Shown: positions 18,065 to 27,821, counted from the first letter of the stretch. The stretch is DNA of 55,996 nucleotides from Sulfurimonadaceae bacterium (GCA_028683835.1 JAQUHB010000019.1:1-55996), one strand, 5' to 3'. Made by a program: numbers and translations. The notes: a model not told the origin generated them from the sequence alone.

Positions 18065-20314
18065 TTAGTTACTTGTACTCTTATAATTAATCTCTGAACC
18101 GCCAATAGGCTTTAAGGTGATCGTCAAAAAGATATATTTATCATTATAAGAGGATGCCGTATTATCAGTATTGAGAACTGACCTTACATTTTCTACATAA
18201 CGAAGTCCAAAATCCCAACATCTTTTAGAGTACAAAAATCCTATTTCCGCACTTTTCTTTTTTGAAGCTTCAATATCATAATTAAAACTTGCAAAATATT
18301 TGTAATGCTCATTGTATTTATAAGAAAATTCAGAAGTCATGTATTTTGTAAATCTTGGAACTGTAGAAGTAGCAGCTAAAAATGTGTCTTTGTAAAGATA
18401 AGAAAGAGTCAATGTGAGATCTTGATTTATATAACTCACACTATTTAATGTTTTAGCAATGAGATTTTGATCATAATCATAAAAAGTATCATTGTAATAT
18501 TTTAAGTTTTTTGTGATTTTGTAATCTAGTTCATTTTCTATCTCACCAAGCTTACTCTGTCCTCCTGTATAGGAGATTTGCTGTGCGAGTCTATGATATA
18601 AAATCTGTTCTCCCTCTTTATCAAAAAGATACTGAGAAAAATCAAGAGCCGTTGTCTCCCTAACATTGTTTATCGTATAAAACTGGCATACATCCGCTGT
18701 TGAGTTTGTTTCACATTCGAGTGGAGCTGATTTATAAAAACCATAATTAGAATCTGAACCCGGCCTCGTGTATGTGACACCAAATACTACTGTATGAGTA
18801 AAATCATCATAAGCTTTTGTAAGATTTGTGTTAAGATTAAAAACATTGTACTGTCTTAAAAACATACCGTCTTTATATGCATTTGCATCTTGTCCAACCT
18901 CTTGTCCAGTATAGGCTTGACCATTAAAAGAGATATGTTCTGCAAATAATTGTGACTGATAACTTAAATTAAGATATTCGTCAAATAAAGATGTTTGAAG
19001 GGTAAGAGGAATATTTAAATCGCTTCGTACCGCCTTTTTCCCAAGCTCTCTATAAAGATGTACTGAGGTAAGATCTACGTTATATAAGAGGTGATCCCCA
19101 AGCAATGTTCTAAGATAGTTATGATACTGCAGAGTCGGTAGCTTCTCTATTGTTTGTGCATTACTTTCTAATAAAAGATTTTGATAGTACTTAAAGTAAC
19201 TCCCAAAATAATTATTATCTGTGTTATAAAACATATTGACTTGAGAAAGCACTTGATTAGCTGTGACATTATTGATAGTATCAGCGGTTGAAAGGTTAAT
19301 ATAATCAACATCATTCATCCAACTCACATTTGCATAGATACCTGATTGTCCGCTCAAGTCGGTACCAAACCATTGGTTTAAAAAATCACGGTTTTCATAT
19401 TTAAAATCAAATCCATAATGTGTCTTATGTGCAAGGCTATTGTAGTTAACATAGTTTTTGCTTTCTTGAAAGTACCCTGTCCTAAATGAGCCATGTGAAA
19501 CATTTGAATCTGCAAAGCGAAATGTTTCATAAGAACCAAATCCTCTTAAAGTTCTTAATTGTGGCTTCAACTCAAGATCCCACCAATTATTTACCGCAAT
19601 ATAAATGGGCTGTTGATAATAAAAACCCTCATCACTAGAAAGCCCAAATACAGGAATCAATAATCCAGAACGTCTTGTATTATCCAGTGAATAGCCAAAA
19701 TAGGGAAAATAAAAGATAGGAATATCATAAATGTAAAGTCTTGCATTATAAAGATTCATCCACTTGTTTTCACCATTATAATTCGATGAACTAAACTTGA
19801 TCTTCCAAAGCGGTTTATTTGGATTGCATCCTGAGACCATACCCGTTGTTACATCATAATACTTGTCTTTGATATTGCCTTGTTCACCGCTCAGCCAAAG
19901 CTGGCTTTTTTGTTCAAGCATATAAAAAGGCTTAAATTCGCGCTTTTTATCAGCGATATTAAGTTTCGCATAATCTCCTAGAAGCTGATATTTATCACCC
20001 TGTGTTGCTCGGACATTGCCAAAAAGTTCCAAGGTACCGGTTTTTTTATCATACACAGCATCTTTCGCACTCAGATAATAATCTTTATATACAACTATAA
20101 CATCATCATTTGCATGAACGATCTCATTTTCAGCATTCATGTGCGTCGCATATATCTCAACTTTATTCGGGTCGTTTTCAATGCTATTATTCGCATCAAG
20201 AGTTGTTTTTGTAGCAATATTTGTTATTGTGGTGTCATCATCACAAGTCGTATTTGTATCTGCTCTTAACAATGTGAGTGAAAAGAAAAGAAAAATGAAC
20301 CAAATTTTATGCAT
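18065..20314 (-). CDS. lptD: LPS assembly outer-membrane protein LptD
   Basis: A 749-residue outer-membrane barrel that inserts lipopolysaccharide in the outer leaflet with LptE. A signal peptide (MHKIWFIFLFFSLTLLRA) is followed by an OstA/LptA-like jellyroll at about 50-190 (EIVHANDDVIVVYKDYYLSAKDAVYDKKTG) and then the barrel, introduced by IYDIPIFYFPYFGYSLDNTRRSGLLIP. Cysteines are few (Cys24, Cys168 and a few in the barrel), so the E. coli disulfide pattern may not apply. It overlaps the RDD gene by eight bases, which suggests a common transcript with purD. Confidence 0.93.
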   Translation of the reverse strand: MHKIWFIFLFFSLTLLRADTNTTCDDDTTITNIATKTTLDANNSIENDPNKVEIYATHMNAENEIVHANDDVIVVYKDYYLSAKDAVYDKKTGTLELFGNVRATQGDKYQLLGDYAKLNIADKKREFKPFYMLEQKSQLWLSGEQGNIKDKYYDVTTGMVSGCNPNKPLWKIKFSSSNYNGENKWMNLYNARLYIYDIPIFYFPYFGYSLDNTRRSGLLIPVFGLSSDEGFYYQQPIYIAVNNWWDLELKPQLRTLRGFGSYETFRFADSNVSHGSFRTGYFQESKNYVNYNSLAHKTHYGFDFKYENRDFLNQWFGTDLSGQSGIYANVSWMNDVDYINLSTADTINNVTANQVLSQVNMFYNTDNNYFGSYFKYYQNLLLESNAQTIEKLPTLQYHNYLRTLLGDHLLYNVDLTSVHLYRELGKKAVRSDLNIPLTLQTSLFDEYLNLSYQSQLFAEHISFNGQAYTGQEVGQDANAYKDGMFLRQYNVFNLNTNLTKAYDDFTHTVVFGVTYTRPGSDSNYGFYKSAPLECETNSTADVCQFYTINNVRETTALDFSQYLFDKEGEQILYHRLAQQISYTGGQSKLGEIENELDYKITKNLKYYNDTFYDYDQNLIAKTLNSVSYINQDLTLTLSYLYKDTFLAATSTVPRFTKYMTSEFSYKYNEHYKYFASFNYDIEASKKKSAEIGFLYSKRCWDFGLRYVENVRSVLNTDNTASSYNDKYIFLTITLKPIGGSEINYKSTSN

Positions 20315-20759
20315 TTATAACCAATGTTTTAGCACTGAAATCATGCCAAGTCTGCCTAGAGGGGTTAAGTGCCCCCCATAAGAAACCTAAATAAAATACG
20401 ATCTCGCTGAGTATACGAAAAACTGCTCTATTAAAAGCGACAAGCGGTCTTGGTTTTTCAAGCGTTGAGATCTCTATTACACGTATTTTGAGAAGAATTT
20501 TTCCAATACTTGCTCCATACATAGAAACAAAAAATGTTTGGTAAATGATTTTTAAAGCCATATATTCTAAAACATAAGAGTTCGTTAAAGCGATCATCTG
20601 TTCAAATGTTGTCGCTTGAACAAAAGAGTTCCAAATAATCGCGATAAAGATAAAGGAAAGAAGAAGCTCATCAATGAAAAAAGCCCATGACCTTTTTGAA
20701 ATTGTTGCTAGTGTAAATTGTTCACGATTTAATAGATTTTCAATCTCTTCTTTCATCAA
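20307..20759 (-). CDS. RDD family membrane protein
   Basis: A 150-residue inner-membrane protein. The RDD signature is seen as RSWAFFIDELLLSFIFIAI near residue 23, followed by hydrophobic stretches at about 60-85 and 113-130 and the closing RQTWHDFSAKTLVI. The family has no single known function; some members are linked to transport. It is wedged between purD (seven-base gap) and lptD (overlap), so it may serve envelope assembly, but that is inference. Confidence 0.87.
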   Translation of the reverse strand: MMKEEIENLLNREQFTLATISKRSWAFFIDELLLSFIFIAIIWNSFVQATTFEQMIALTNSYVLEYMALKIIYQTFFVSMYGASIGKILLKIRVIEISTLEKPRPLVAFNRAVFRILSEIVFYLGFLWGALNPSRQTWHDFSAKTLVINA

Positions 20760-20766
20760 AAACTGC

Positions 20767-22032
20767 CTAGAGTGCTTGATAAGCTATATCTGTACGAAGT
20801 TTTTTTCCGACATAATGAACTTGACCGCACAACATATAAGCTCTGTCCCTAGCTTGTTTAATAGAATCACCCACACCCACACAGACTAAAACACGTCCGC
20901 CAGTTGCGTATAGTGTTCCATCCTCTTTTGTCACACCGGCATAAGAGATATGTGTATGTTCTAAAATCTCTTCATGAACAATGTTGTCGACTACGATCTC
21001 TGCTGGTTTGGAGTCACTATAAGGATAGTTTCCACTTGCCATGACAACACCTACTGCAAATTTATTTTCAAACTCTACATTTAGTTCATCAAGCTTTCCG
21101 GTCGCCGCTTTATAAAAAAGCTCACGTGCAGGAGTTTTCATCAAAGGCATCAATATCTCGCACTCAGGATCGCCAAAACGTACGTTAAACTCTAAAGTAA
21201 TAGGCTCCCCATTTACGATCATCAGACCGATAAAAAGAACACCTTCAAAAGGTGCGCCCTCTTGCTGCATTCCATCAAGCGTTGGACGGATAACACGATC
21301 TCTTACCTTTTGGTAAATCGCATCATCCACTAACGGTGTTGGAGCATATGCACCCATTCCACCTGTATTTGGCCCTTGGTCATTATCTAAAAGACGCTTA
21401 TGATCTTGAGCCGCTGGAAGCAAAATATAGTCTTTTCCATCACAAATAGCAAACATTGAAAGTTCATAACCATCCAAAAACTCTTCGACGATCACATTTT
21501 TACCCGCATCACCGAAACTTTTTCCGCTAAGCATCTCTGAAACTGCAACTTTTGCTTCATCATGAGTTAGTGCAATAATAACGCCTTTTCCAGCACACAA
21601 TCCATCCGCTTTTACGACAACAGGTATAGGAAGCGTGTCGATAAACTTGAACGCTTTATCGATAGAATCTGTTTCAATGTAACGTGCTGTTGGGATATTG
21701 TATTTTGCCAAAAAGTTTTTCATATAAACTTTTGAGCCCTCCAAACGCGCGGCTTCTTTGCTTGGTCCAAAGATTACAAGCCCTTTTGCTTTAAAAATAT
21801 CAACGATACCTTCGGTCAAAGGTGCTTCTGGCCCGACTATCGTCAAATCAATGTTGTTTGCTAATGCAAAATCTGCAAGATCATTATAATCTTTGATTGA
21901 AAGGTTTTCACCCAGTTGGTCTGTTGCACCATTTCCTGGGGCAAAATAGAGTTTCTCAACGACAGAATCTTTCTTTAACACACGCCCGATCGAAAATTCA
22001 CGTCCGCCGCTTCCAACAACCAAAATATTCAT
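20767..22032 (-). CDS. purD: Phosphoribosylamine-glycine ligase
   Basis: ATP-dependent joining of glycine to phosphoribosylamine in purine synthesis; ATP-grasp fold, 421 residues. The N-terminus [16 protein letters not shown], the block [16 protein letters not shown], and [16 protein letters not shown] near residue 285 are diagnostic. I chose the ATG at 22032, with AAGGATTGGT before it, over an upstream in-frame codon that would add six residues. The probable 6S RNA lies directly upstream on the same strand, an arrangement I recall from other Campylobacterota. Confidence 0.96.
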   Translation of the reverse strand: MNILVVGSGGREFSIGRVLKKDSVVEKLYFAPGNGATDQLGENLSIKDYNDLADFALANNIDLTIVGPEAPLTEGIVDIFKAKGLVIFGPSKEAARLEGSKVYMKNFLAKYNIPTARYIETDSIDKAFKFIDTLPIPVVVKADGLCAGKGVIIALTHDEAKVAVSEMLSGKSFGDAGKNVIVEEFLDGYELSMFAICDGKDYILLPAAQDHKRLLDNDQGPNTGGMGAYAPTPLVDDAIYQKVRDRVIRPTLDGMQQEGAPFEGVLFIGLMIVNGEPITLEFNVRFGDPECEILMPLMKTPARELFYKAATGKLDELNVEFENKFAVGVVMASGNYPYSDSKPAEIVVDNIVHEEILEHTHISYAGVTKEDGTLYATGGRVLVCVGVGDSIKQARDRAYMLCGQVHYVGKKLRTDIAYQAL

Positions 22033-22107
22033 ACCAATCCTTAACAACAATATATCTTTAATAATTTATATAAAATATCTCAAAAAATAGTTTATAAAAA
22101 GTATCAT

Positions 22108-22305
22108 GAAAGGCCCGAGCAGCCGTTGTGCAAATAGCTTCGGTTCTCAAAGCTAAAAAATCAGCAAATCAAGAATCCTATCAGGCGACAGTCTCTCGGC
22201 AGAGTTAACGTACCTCAAACGAGATCATCGGCACACAAGAACTACTACCAATTCACTAAAAGTAAATGTAGAACCCTCTCATACGCACTTAGTCGAACCA
22301 CTCAG
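22108..22305 (-). ncRNA. ssrS: Probable 6S RNA
   Basis: About 198 bases between purD and the bioF-like gene, with no ORF. The transcript would begin TCTGAGTGGTT and end AACGGCTGCTCGGGCC. These ends pair (TCTGAGT with GCTCGGG using G-U pairs; GTGC with GCAC), forming a closing stem like the CTCTGAG/CTCGGAG ends of E. coli 6S RNA. Further in, GGTTCT pairs with AGAACC and flanks a large internal region. On each side of that region is a small hairpin: ATTTAC/GTGAAT on the 5' side and GCT/AGC around a T-run on the 3' side. The apical stem includes TCTCG/CGAGA. A TATAAT box sits just upstream and a T-rich tract follows. 6S RNA binds sigma-70 RNA polymerase. The purD neighbourhood fits. Ends are approximate. 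Confidence 0.75.
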
Positions 22306-22311
22306 AAGGAA

Positions 22312-22317
22312 ATTATA
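22312..22317 (-). promoter_or_regulatory. -10 box of the 6S RNA gene
   Basis: TATAAT on the minus strand, about seven bases before the inferred 6S 5' end, preceded by a T/A-rich tract in place of a -35 box. Confidence 0.6.
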
Positions 22318-22340
22318 CAATTTTATTTCTTACTTAATGC

Positions 22341-22346
22341 TATAAT
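22341..22346 (+). promoter_or_regulatory. -10 box of bioF-like gene; predicts leaderless mRNA
   Basis: A perfect TATAAT followed by CGCGCT and then the ATG at 22353. Transcription would start at or within a base or two of the ATG, and there is no ribosome binding site between them. It is back to back with the 6S promoter, 24 bases apart. Confidence 0.55.
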
Positions 22347-22352
22347 CGCGCT

Positions 22353-23447
22353 ATGAATTACTACACAAATGAGCTCCAAGCACTCAAAAAATCTTCTCGT
22401 CACAGAACTCGTGAAATCGTTGATTATACACTTCAAGATTTTGCCTCCAACGACTATCTAGGTCTTGCATCAAAAAAAGAACTTCATATGCTTACTTGTG
22501 AAGAACTCTCTCTCAACCCCGTTCACGCTCCAAAAGCCTCTCTTTTAGTCAATGGCTATCATCAAATACATAAAGATTTCGAAGGCGCTTTATGTCAAGC
22601 AAACGGCTTTGAAGATGGCGTTGTTTTAGGAAGCGGTTTTAATGCTAACATCGCCCTCGTAGAAGCCTTGGTGAGAAAAGGCGACACCCTTTTTATGGAT
22701 GAAAAGTTTCATGCATCTGGTGTCTTTGCAAGCAATCAAGAGGGCTTGCATGTAAAGTTTTTTAAGCACAACGATACAGATCAACTTAAAGAACTTTTAA
22801 TCAATTCTAAAGCCAAGAGAAAGATCGTTGCCGTCGAAGGGATCTATTCCATGGATGGTGATTTGATGGACAAAGAGATCTTTGCTATATGTGACAAAGA
22901 AGATGCCATCCTCATAGTCGATGAAGCTCACAGCAGCGGAGTCGTAGGTGAAAACCTTATGGGAGTTTATGATCTTTTTAAGATAGAGATAAAACCAAAT
23001 CACATCAAAATGGGAACGCTTGGAAAAGCATATGGCAGTTTTGGAGCTTTTATTTTAGGCTCTTCTCACATTATAGAGTATCTTTTAAACCGTGCAAAAC
23101 CTATTATCTATGCAACTTCACTCTCTTTGTATGATACTTTACTCGCACATAACTCTTTAAAATATATCTTAAAAAATAAAACCTCCCTTAAAAAAGAGAT
23201 TGAGTTACGCCAAAAAATAGTAAAAGAATACTTACATGTAAGCACTCCTTCGCTCATCATTCCCCTCGTTTTAGGCGATAATAAAAAAGTCTTGCTTGTA
23301 AGGGATGAACTCCGTAAAGATGGGTATGTAATCGGTGCTATCAGACAACCAACCGTCGAAAAAGCGATACTTCGTATTATTGCGAGGATTGATGAAGATG
23401 CCACAAGCTTTGAAACACTTTGCAAAAAAGTAAAAGAGTATCTTTGA
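22353..23447 (+). CDS. bioF: BioF-like PLP-dependent acyl-CoA/amino acid synthase
   Basis: A 364-residue alpha-oxoamine synthase family enzyme; the closest role is 8-amino-7-oxononanoate synthase, joining pimeloyl thioester and alanine in biotin synthesis. The start block FASNDYLGLASKKEL near residue 29, EGIYSMDGD, the cofactor Asp in LIVDEAHSSGVVG and the PLP lysine in MGTLGKAYGSFGA are all present. Other family members (glycine C-acetyltransferase and similar) cannot be ruled out, and no other biotin gene is in the window. It is first in a tight operon with the ABC ATPase and PBP1A. See the promoter for the leaderless start. Confidence 0.85.
   Translation: MNYYTNELQALKKSSRHRTREIVDYTLQDFASNDYLGLASKKELHMLTCEELSLNPVHAPKASLLVNGYHQIHKDFEGALCQANGFEDGVVLGSGFNANIALVEALVRKGDTLFMDEKFHASGVFASNQEGLHVKFFKHNDTDQLKELLINSKAKRKIVAVEGIYSMDGDLMDKEIFAICDKEDAILIVDEAHSSGVVGENLMGVYDLFKIEIKPNHIKMGTLGKAYGSFGAFILGSSHIIEYLLNRAKPIIYATSLSLYDTLLAHNSLKYILKNKTSLKKEIELRQKIVKEYLHVSTPSLIIPLVLGDNKKVLLVRDELRKDGYVIGAIRQPTVEKAILRIIARIDEDATSFETLCKKVKEYL
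23231..23242. repeat. Dispersed palindrome CTTACATGTAAG, copy 4
   Basis: A perfect copy in the C-terminal part of the bioF-like gene, read as Leu-His-Val-Ser in plus direction. Confidence 0.7.
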
Positions 23448-24136
23448 TGCAAGTATCCAAGCTTCACATCACACTTAAAGAAAAAACTTTAGTCGATATC
23501 AGTTTTGATATCAACACCTCACTTGCTCTTGTAGGACAAAGCGGAAGCGGAAAAAGTCTTACGATAAAAGCACTTTTAAATATGCTTCCCTCCCAGATGC
23601 AATCCACTTTGCATACAAAAAGTAATTTTGAACTTATAGCTGGAAAAACGATTGGCTTTGTTCCTCAAAACCCTTTTACTGCCCTTTCTCCACTCACAAA
23701 AATAAAAGATCAAATATTTCTTCCGCAAAAGCAAATAAAGGAACTTTTCAAAGAGATCAATCTCGACCCTACTCTTTTAGATCGCTATCCTCCTGAACTT
23801 TCAGGCGGGCAATTACAGCGTGTTGTCATTGCCATTGCTCTGAGTTCTCATCCAAAATTATTACTTTTAGATGAGCCTACAACAGCACTTGACGCGGAAA
23901 CTAGCAAAAATATTATAAATCTTGTACAAAATTTACAAAAAAAATTAGCTTATAAACTTCTTTTTGTGACCCATGATATAGCCTATGCAAAGATTTTGTG
24001 TGATGAAATATGTGTTATAAAAAACGGAAAGGTCATAGAATTTGGTAAAATGGCAAACGTATTACAAGATCCTCAAGAACTTTATACAAAAACACTTATA
24101 GAAGCAAATTTTGCAAACAGGAATTATCGCCAATGA
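23447..24136 (+). CDS. ABC transporter ATP-binding protein (peptide/nickel type)
   Basis: A 229-residue ABC ATPase: Walker A GQSGSGKS near residue 34, Q-loop GFVPQNPFTALSP, signature LSGGQLQRVVIA, Walker B LLLLDEPT and H-loop FVTHD. The GQSGSGKSLTIKALLNMLP pattern and the NPFTALSP segment are typical of Dpp/Opp/Nik-type ATPases. No permease or binding protein lies nearby, so the transporter partner is elsewhere or absent. The ATG at 23447 overlaps the bioF stop in TGATG, and its own end overlaps the PBP1A start, so translation is probably coupled. Confidence 0.88.
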   Translation: MQVSKLHITLKEKTLVDISFDINTSLALVGQSGSGKSLTIKALLNMLPSQMQSTLHTKSNFELIAGKTIGFVPQNPFTALSPLTKIKDQIFLPQKQIKELFKEINLDPTLLDRYPPELSGGQLQRVVIAIALSSHPKLLLLDEPTTALDAETSKNIINLVQNLQKKLAYKLLFVTHDIAYAKILCDEICVIKNGKVIEFGKMANVLQDPQELYTKTLIEANFANRNYRQ

Positions 24137-26079
24137 AAAAATATCTTATTATCGCAGTTGTACTGCTTATCGCTACACCATTTGCAATGTTTTGGTACTA
24201 CTATACTCAGGTCAAATTTGATCTGGATAAACTTATCAACTATACGCCAGCCCTTACAACTAAAATATATGACAAAAACGGCGAAAAAATTGCCAATATG
24301 TTTGATGCTGAAAATCGTTATTATGTACCGTTTAATCAAGTTCCACCTCAACTTATAGAAGCTCTTCTAGCTATCGAAGACACATCTTTTTTTGAACATG
24401 AAGGTGTAAACTTTGACGCGATCTTCCGTGCAATGCTCAAAGATGTTAGAGCCGGTAAAATGGTGGAAGGTGCAAGTACACTGACACAACAACTTGTTAA
24501 AAATACTTTGTTGACACGCGAAAAAAAGATCTCAAGAAAAATGGTAGAAGTCATTTATGCAATGAAATTAGAGCATGAACTTACAAAAGAGCAGATCCTA
24601 GAACGCTACTTAAATGAGATCTATTTAGGACATGGATATTACGGAATCAAAACAGCATCAGAGGGATACTTTCATAAAGACCTTAAAAATCTGACTCTCA
24701 AAGAGATGGCAATCCTTGTTGGACTTCCAAAAGCGCCTAGTTTTTACTCTCCGACAAAAAACTATGAGATATCTTTAGGGCGTGCAAATCGCGTTATAGA
24801 CAGAATGTTTTCTCTTGGCTGGATAGATGAAAAAACACATGATAATGCAAGCAAAGAACAGCCTCAGGTGTATGACTCAACACTGACTCAGAACCAAGCA
24901 CCTTTTGTCGTTGATGAAGCAATACGTGAACTCAGTAAAGATATTCCGGATATAAAAACAGGCGGTTATGATATCTACACAACTATCGATCTTAGCATGC
25001 AAAAAAGTGCCAACTTTGCAATCAAACAAGCATATAAAGAAGCACTTGCGAGAACAAAATCTCGTGATGGCAACGATAGCAACAATACACAACTTAATGG
25101 CGCCATGATTAGCATGGACCCATCAACTGGTATGATCCTCGCTCTTGTAGGGAGTGTCGATTATGCAAAAAGCTCATTCAATAGAGTTATTCAAGGCAGA
25201 CGCCAACCCGGAAGTGCATTTAAACCTTTTATCTATCAGATAGCTCTGGATCTTGGATATTCTGGTGCTTCTCAGCTAACCGATCTTGCTAAGACATTTG
25301 CTTATGAAAAAGATGGAGAAGAAGTGACATGGCAGCCTGAAAACTATGAAAAAGATTACCAAGGAGTTGTGAGCCTAAGAGATGCTCTTGTGCACTCTAA
25401 AAACCTTGCAACCATCAATATGGTCACAGATATAGGACTTGGAACTGTTATTCAAAAACTGAAAAATTACGGCATGTCCAATATTCCACATGATCTTTCT
25501 ATGGCTCTTGGATCAATCACGCTTTCACCTATTGAGTTGGCGCAGTACTACAGTTCATTTGCAAATCACGGTGTACAAGTTCAGCCTTATTTAATTACAA
25601 GAGTTGAAAAAGATGGTAAAGTGGTGTACACACACAAAGCTATCCCGACAAGACAGATAAGCACTCCTGCACAGACTTATCTTTTAACAACGATTTTACA
25701 AGATGTTATCAGACGTGGGACAGGAACTCAAGCAGCAGTCGATGGCATAGAACTTGCCGGAAAAACAGGAACAACAAACAAAAATGCAGATGCATGGTTT
25801 GCAGGATTTTCTCCAACTATAGAAACAATTGTATGGTTTGGAAATGATGATAATACACCGATGAAAAGATCAGAAACCGGTGGACGTACCGCAGCACCTG
25901 CTTTTGCGACTTTCTATAAGGGAGTGTTAAAAAGTAACCCTCAGATTCAACGTAGTTTTACAAGACCAGATGGTGTTACGACAGGAGAGTTTGGAGGCAG
26001 AACAGAATACTTTACGGACATCTCGAAGCCGCCAAAAAGCGATACTGTAGAAAAAACTACTGAACAGTTAGTCTTCTAA
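24133..26079 (+). CDS. pbpA: Penicillin-binding protein 1A (bifunctional)
   Basis: A 648-residue class A PBP that polymerises and crosslinks peptidoglycan. A single N-terminal transmembrane helix (residues 4-23) is followed by the GT51 domain, with EDTSFFEHEGVNFDAIFRA and GASTLTQQLVKN, and then the transpeptidase domain with the active-site GSAFKP (SXXK), SKN and KTGTTN motifs. It is a little shorter than enterobacterial PBP1A, lacking an OB-like insert. It starts in an ATGA overlap with the ABC ATPase gene and ends the operon before two hairpins. Confidence 0.95.
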   Translation: MKKYLIIAVVLLIATPFAMFWYYYTQVKFDLDKLINYTPALTTKIYDKNGEKIANMFDAENRYYVPFNQVPPQLIEALLAIEDTSFFEHEGVNFDAIFRAMLKDVRAGKMVEGASTLTQQLVKNTLLTREKKISRKMVEVIYAMKLEHELTKEQILERYLNEIYLGHGYYGIKTASEGYFHKDLKNLTLKEMAILVGLPKAPSFYSPTKNYEISLGRANRVIDRMFSLGWIDEKTHDNASKEQPQVYDSTLTQNQAPFVVDEAIRELSKDIPDIKTGGYDIYTTIDLSMQKSANFAIKQAYKEALARTKSRDGNDSNNTQLNGAMISMDPSTGMILALVGSVDYAKSSFNRVIQGRRQPGSAFKPFIYQIALDLGYSGASQLTDLAKTFAYEKDGEEVTWQPENYEKDYQGVVSLRDALVHSKNLATINMVTDIGLGTVIQKLKNYGMSNIPHDLSMALGSITLSPIELAQYYSSFANHGVQVQPYLITRVEKDGKVVYTHKAIPTRQISTPAQTYLLTTILQDVIRRGTGTQAAVDGIELAGKTGTTNKNADAWFAGFSPTIETIVWFGNDDNTPMKRSETGGRTAAPAFATFYKGVLKSNPQIQRSFTRPDGVTTGEFGGRTEYFTDISKPPKSDTVEKTTEQLVF

Positions 26080-26082
26080 GAA

Positions 26083-26099
26083 GAAGGATTCCATCCTTC
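26083..26099. terminator. Hairpin just after PBP1A gene
   Basis: A perfect 7-bp stem GAAGGAT / ATCCTTC with a TCC loop, four bases past the stop codon. No T-run follows on the plus strand; it may protect the 3' end. Confidence 0.4.
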
Positions 26100-26107
26100 A
26101 TGAGTGA

Positions 26108-26138
26108 GTGCAGTTCAGGAAGTCCTGAAGCACTTTTT
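26108..26138 (+). terminator. Intrinsic terminator of bioF-ABC-PBP1A operon
   Basis: The stem GTGC..TTCAGGA / TCCTGAA.GCAC has a two-base loop and a small bulge, followed by TTTTT. It lies between the convergent PBP1A and leuA genes; only the plus strand has a T-run directly after the stem. Confidence 0.75.
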
Positions 26139-26153
26139 ACCTTTTCTTTTAGT

Positions 26154-27821
26154 TTAGTGAAAAGCTCGGTTTAAAGCAGAGAAAAGCGCTTTGATTGAAG
26201 CAATGGTAATATCACTGTCTACACCTACTCCAAAGTAAGATGCAAGCTCGCTATCTTGTATTTCAATATACGCTACAGCATTCGCAGAACTCTGTTCGCC
26301 ACATGAGTGCTCTGAGTAAGATTTAATAGTAAAACTGTACTCACACTCTTTTGAAAGAGCATTTTTACATGCGTCTATCGGGCCATTACCTTGTCCCTCC
26401 GAGATAATCTCTTTACCACTACATGTATAAGTAAGTTTACACCATACATTTTTATCTTTAGACGTCGGAGAACTACTTGCGAAATCGATAAGTTCTATAC
26501 CTCCCTCAGATTCCAAATAGGTTTTTGTAAAGATATCAAGAATTTCAGAGTTATTCAATTCTCTTCCCTCTTTATCTGTTGTACCTTGAATAATTCTGCC
26601 AAACTCTGGGTGCATTTTTTTAGGCAACTCATAACCAAACTCATGTTCTAAAATATATGCTACTCCACCTTTTCCTGACTGAGAATTAATGCGGATAATC
26701 CCTTCATACGAACGTCCGACGTCTTCAGGGTCTATCGGCAAATAAGGAACCTCCCAAAGAGGATCATCTTTAAGTTTTTGAAATGCAAGTCCTTTATTGA
26801 TAGCATCTTGGTGTGAACCTGAAAAAGCTGTATACACAAGCTCTCCAACATAAGGATGGCGGCAATGCGTATCGATCTCCGTACATCTCTCAACCACATC
26901 CAAAACTTTATCTACATTTGAAAAATCAAGCTTGCTATCAACACCTTGCGTAGTCATATTTAAAGCCAAAGTGATGATATCAACATTTCCGGTTCTCTCA
27001 CCATTGCTAAGTAAAGTTCCCTCAACTCTGTCAGCTCCAGCAAGAAGTGCAAGCTCAGTTGCCGCAACGCTTGTGCCACGGTCATTATGCGTATGCGTCG
27101 ATATCAACACATGCTCACGATTGTCCAAATGCCTGCTCATCCACTCGATCTGATCAGCATAAATATTTGGTGTTGCGACCTCAACCGTTGCCGGAAGATT
27201 GATTACTACCGGTCTCTCTTTGCTGATTCCCCAACGTGCCGTTACAGCATTACAAATACGAGCCGCAAACTCTAGTTCAGTACCTGTAAAACTCTCTGGA
27301 GAGTATTCTAAAACGATCTCTCCATCATGAGAAGCTTCATACTTCTTAACAAGATCAACACCCTCAAGAGCAAGTGCGATAATCTCATCTTGGCTTTTTT
27401 TGAAAACGATCTTTCTTTGAGCGACAGAAGTTGAATTATATAGATGAACAATCGCTTTTTTTACACCTTGTAAAGACTCAAAAGTCTTCTCAATCAAGTG
27501 TTCACGGGCTTGCACTAAAACCTGAATTGTAACATCATCAGGAATCAATTTATCATCCACTAAACGGCGTAGAAAATCAAACTCTACTTTAGAAGCAGAT
27601 GGAAAACCAACCTCTATCGTTTTAAATCCAATTTTAAGTAAGAGTGCGAAGAGTTCAAGTTTTTTATCCATGTTCATTGGTGTGACAAGCGCTTGGTTAC
27701 CGTCACGAAGGTCAACACTACACCAAATTGGTGCTTTTGTTATGCTATTTGATGGCCATTTACGATCTGGTAAATCTATTTTTGGATAGGGACGGTATTT
27801 TCCCTCTGTTATTTGACTCAT
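26154..27821 (-). CDS. leuA: 2-Isopropylmalate synthase (LeuA, long form)
   Basis: Condenses acetyl-CoA with 2-oxoisovalerate, the first step of leucine synthesis. 555 residues: the catalytic TIM barrel has SVDLRDGNQALVTPM near residue 34, the ISTHTHNDRGTSVAATELALLAGADRVEGTLLSNGERTGN region near 240, and a C-terminal regulatory domain that would bind leucine. The sequence is of the fungal/actinobacterial (LeuA type 2) class rather than the shorter E. coli class. A TATAAT promoter and an AAGGA ribosome site precede it; no leucine-rich leader peptide was seen. Confidence 0.95.
   Translation of the reverse strand: MSQITEGKYRPYPKIDLPDRKWPSNSITKAPIWCSVDLRDGNQALVTPMNMDKKLELFALLLKIGFKTIEVGFPSASKVEFDFLRRLVDDKLIPDDVTIQVLVQAREHLIEKTFESLQGVKKAIVHLYNSTSVAQRKIVFKKSQDEIIALALEGVDLVKKYEASHDGEIVLEYSPESFTGTELEFAARICNAVTARWGISKERPVVINLPATVEVATPNIYADQIEWMSRHLDNREHVLISTHTHNDRGTSVAATELALLAGADRVEGTLLSNGERTGNVDIITLALNMTTQGVDSKLDFSNVDKVLDVVERCTEIDTHCRHPYVGELVYTAFSGSHQDAINKGLAFQKLKDDPLWEVPYLPIDPEDVGRSYEGIIRINSQSGKGGVAYILEHEFGYELPKKMHPEFGRIIQGTTDKEGRELNNSEILDIFTKTYLESEGGIELIDFASSSPTSKDKNVWCKLTYTCSGKEIISEGQGNGPIDACKNALSKECEYSFTIKSYSEHSCGEQSSANAVAYIEIQDSELASYFGVGVDSDITIASIKALFSALNRAFH

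Noticed and set aside
22108-22305. tmRNA or a riboswitch for purD
   Set aside because: No tRNA-like acceptor or tag-peptide frame was seen, and the end pairing and central hairpins fit 6S RNA better.
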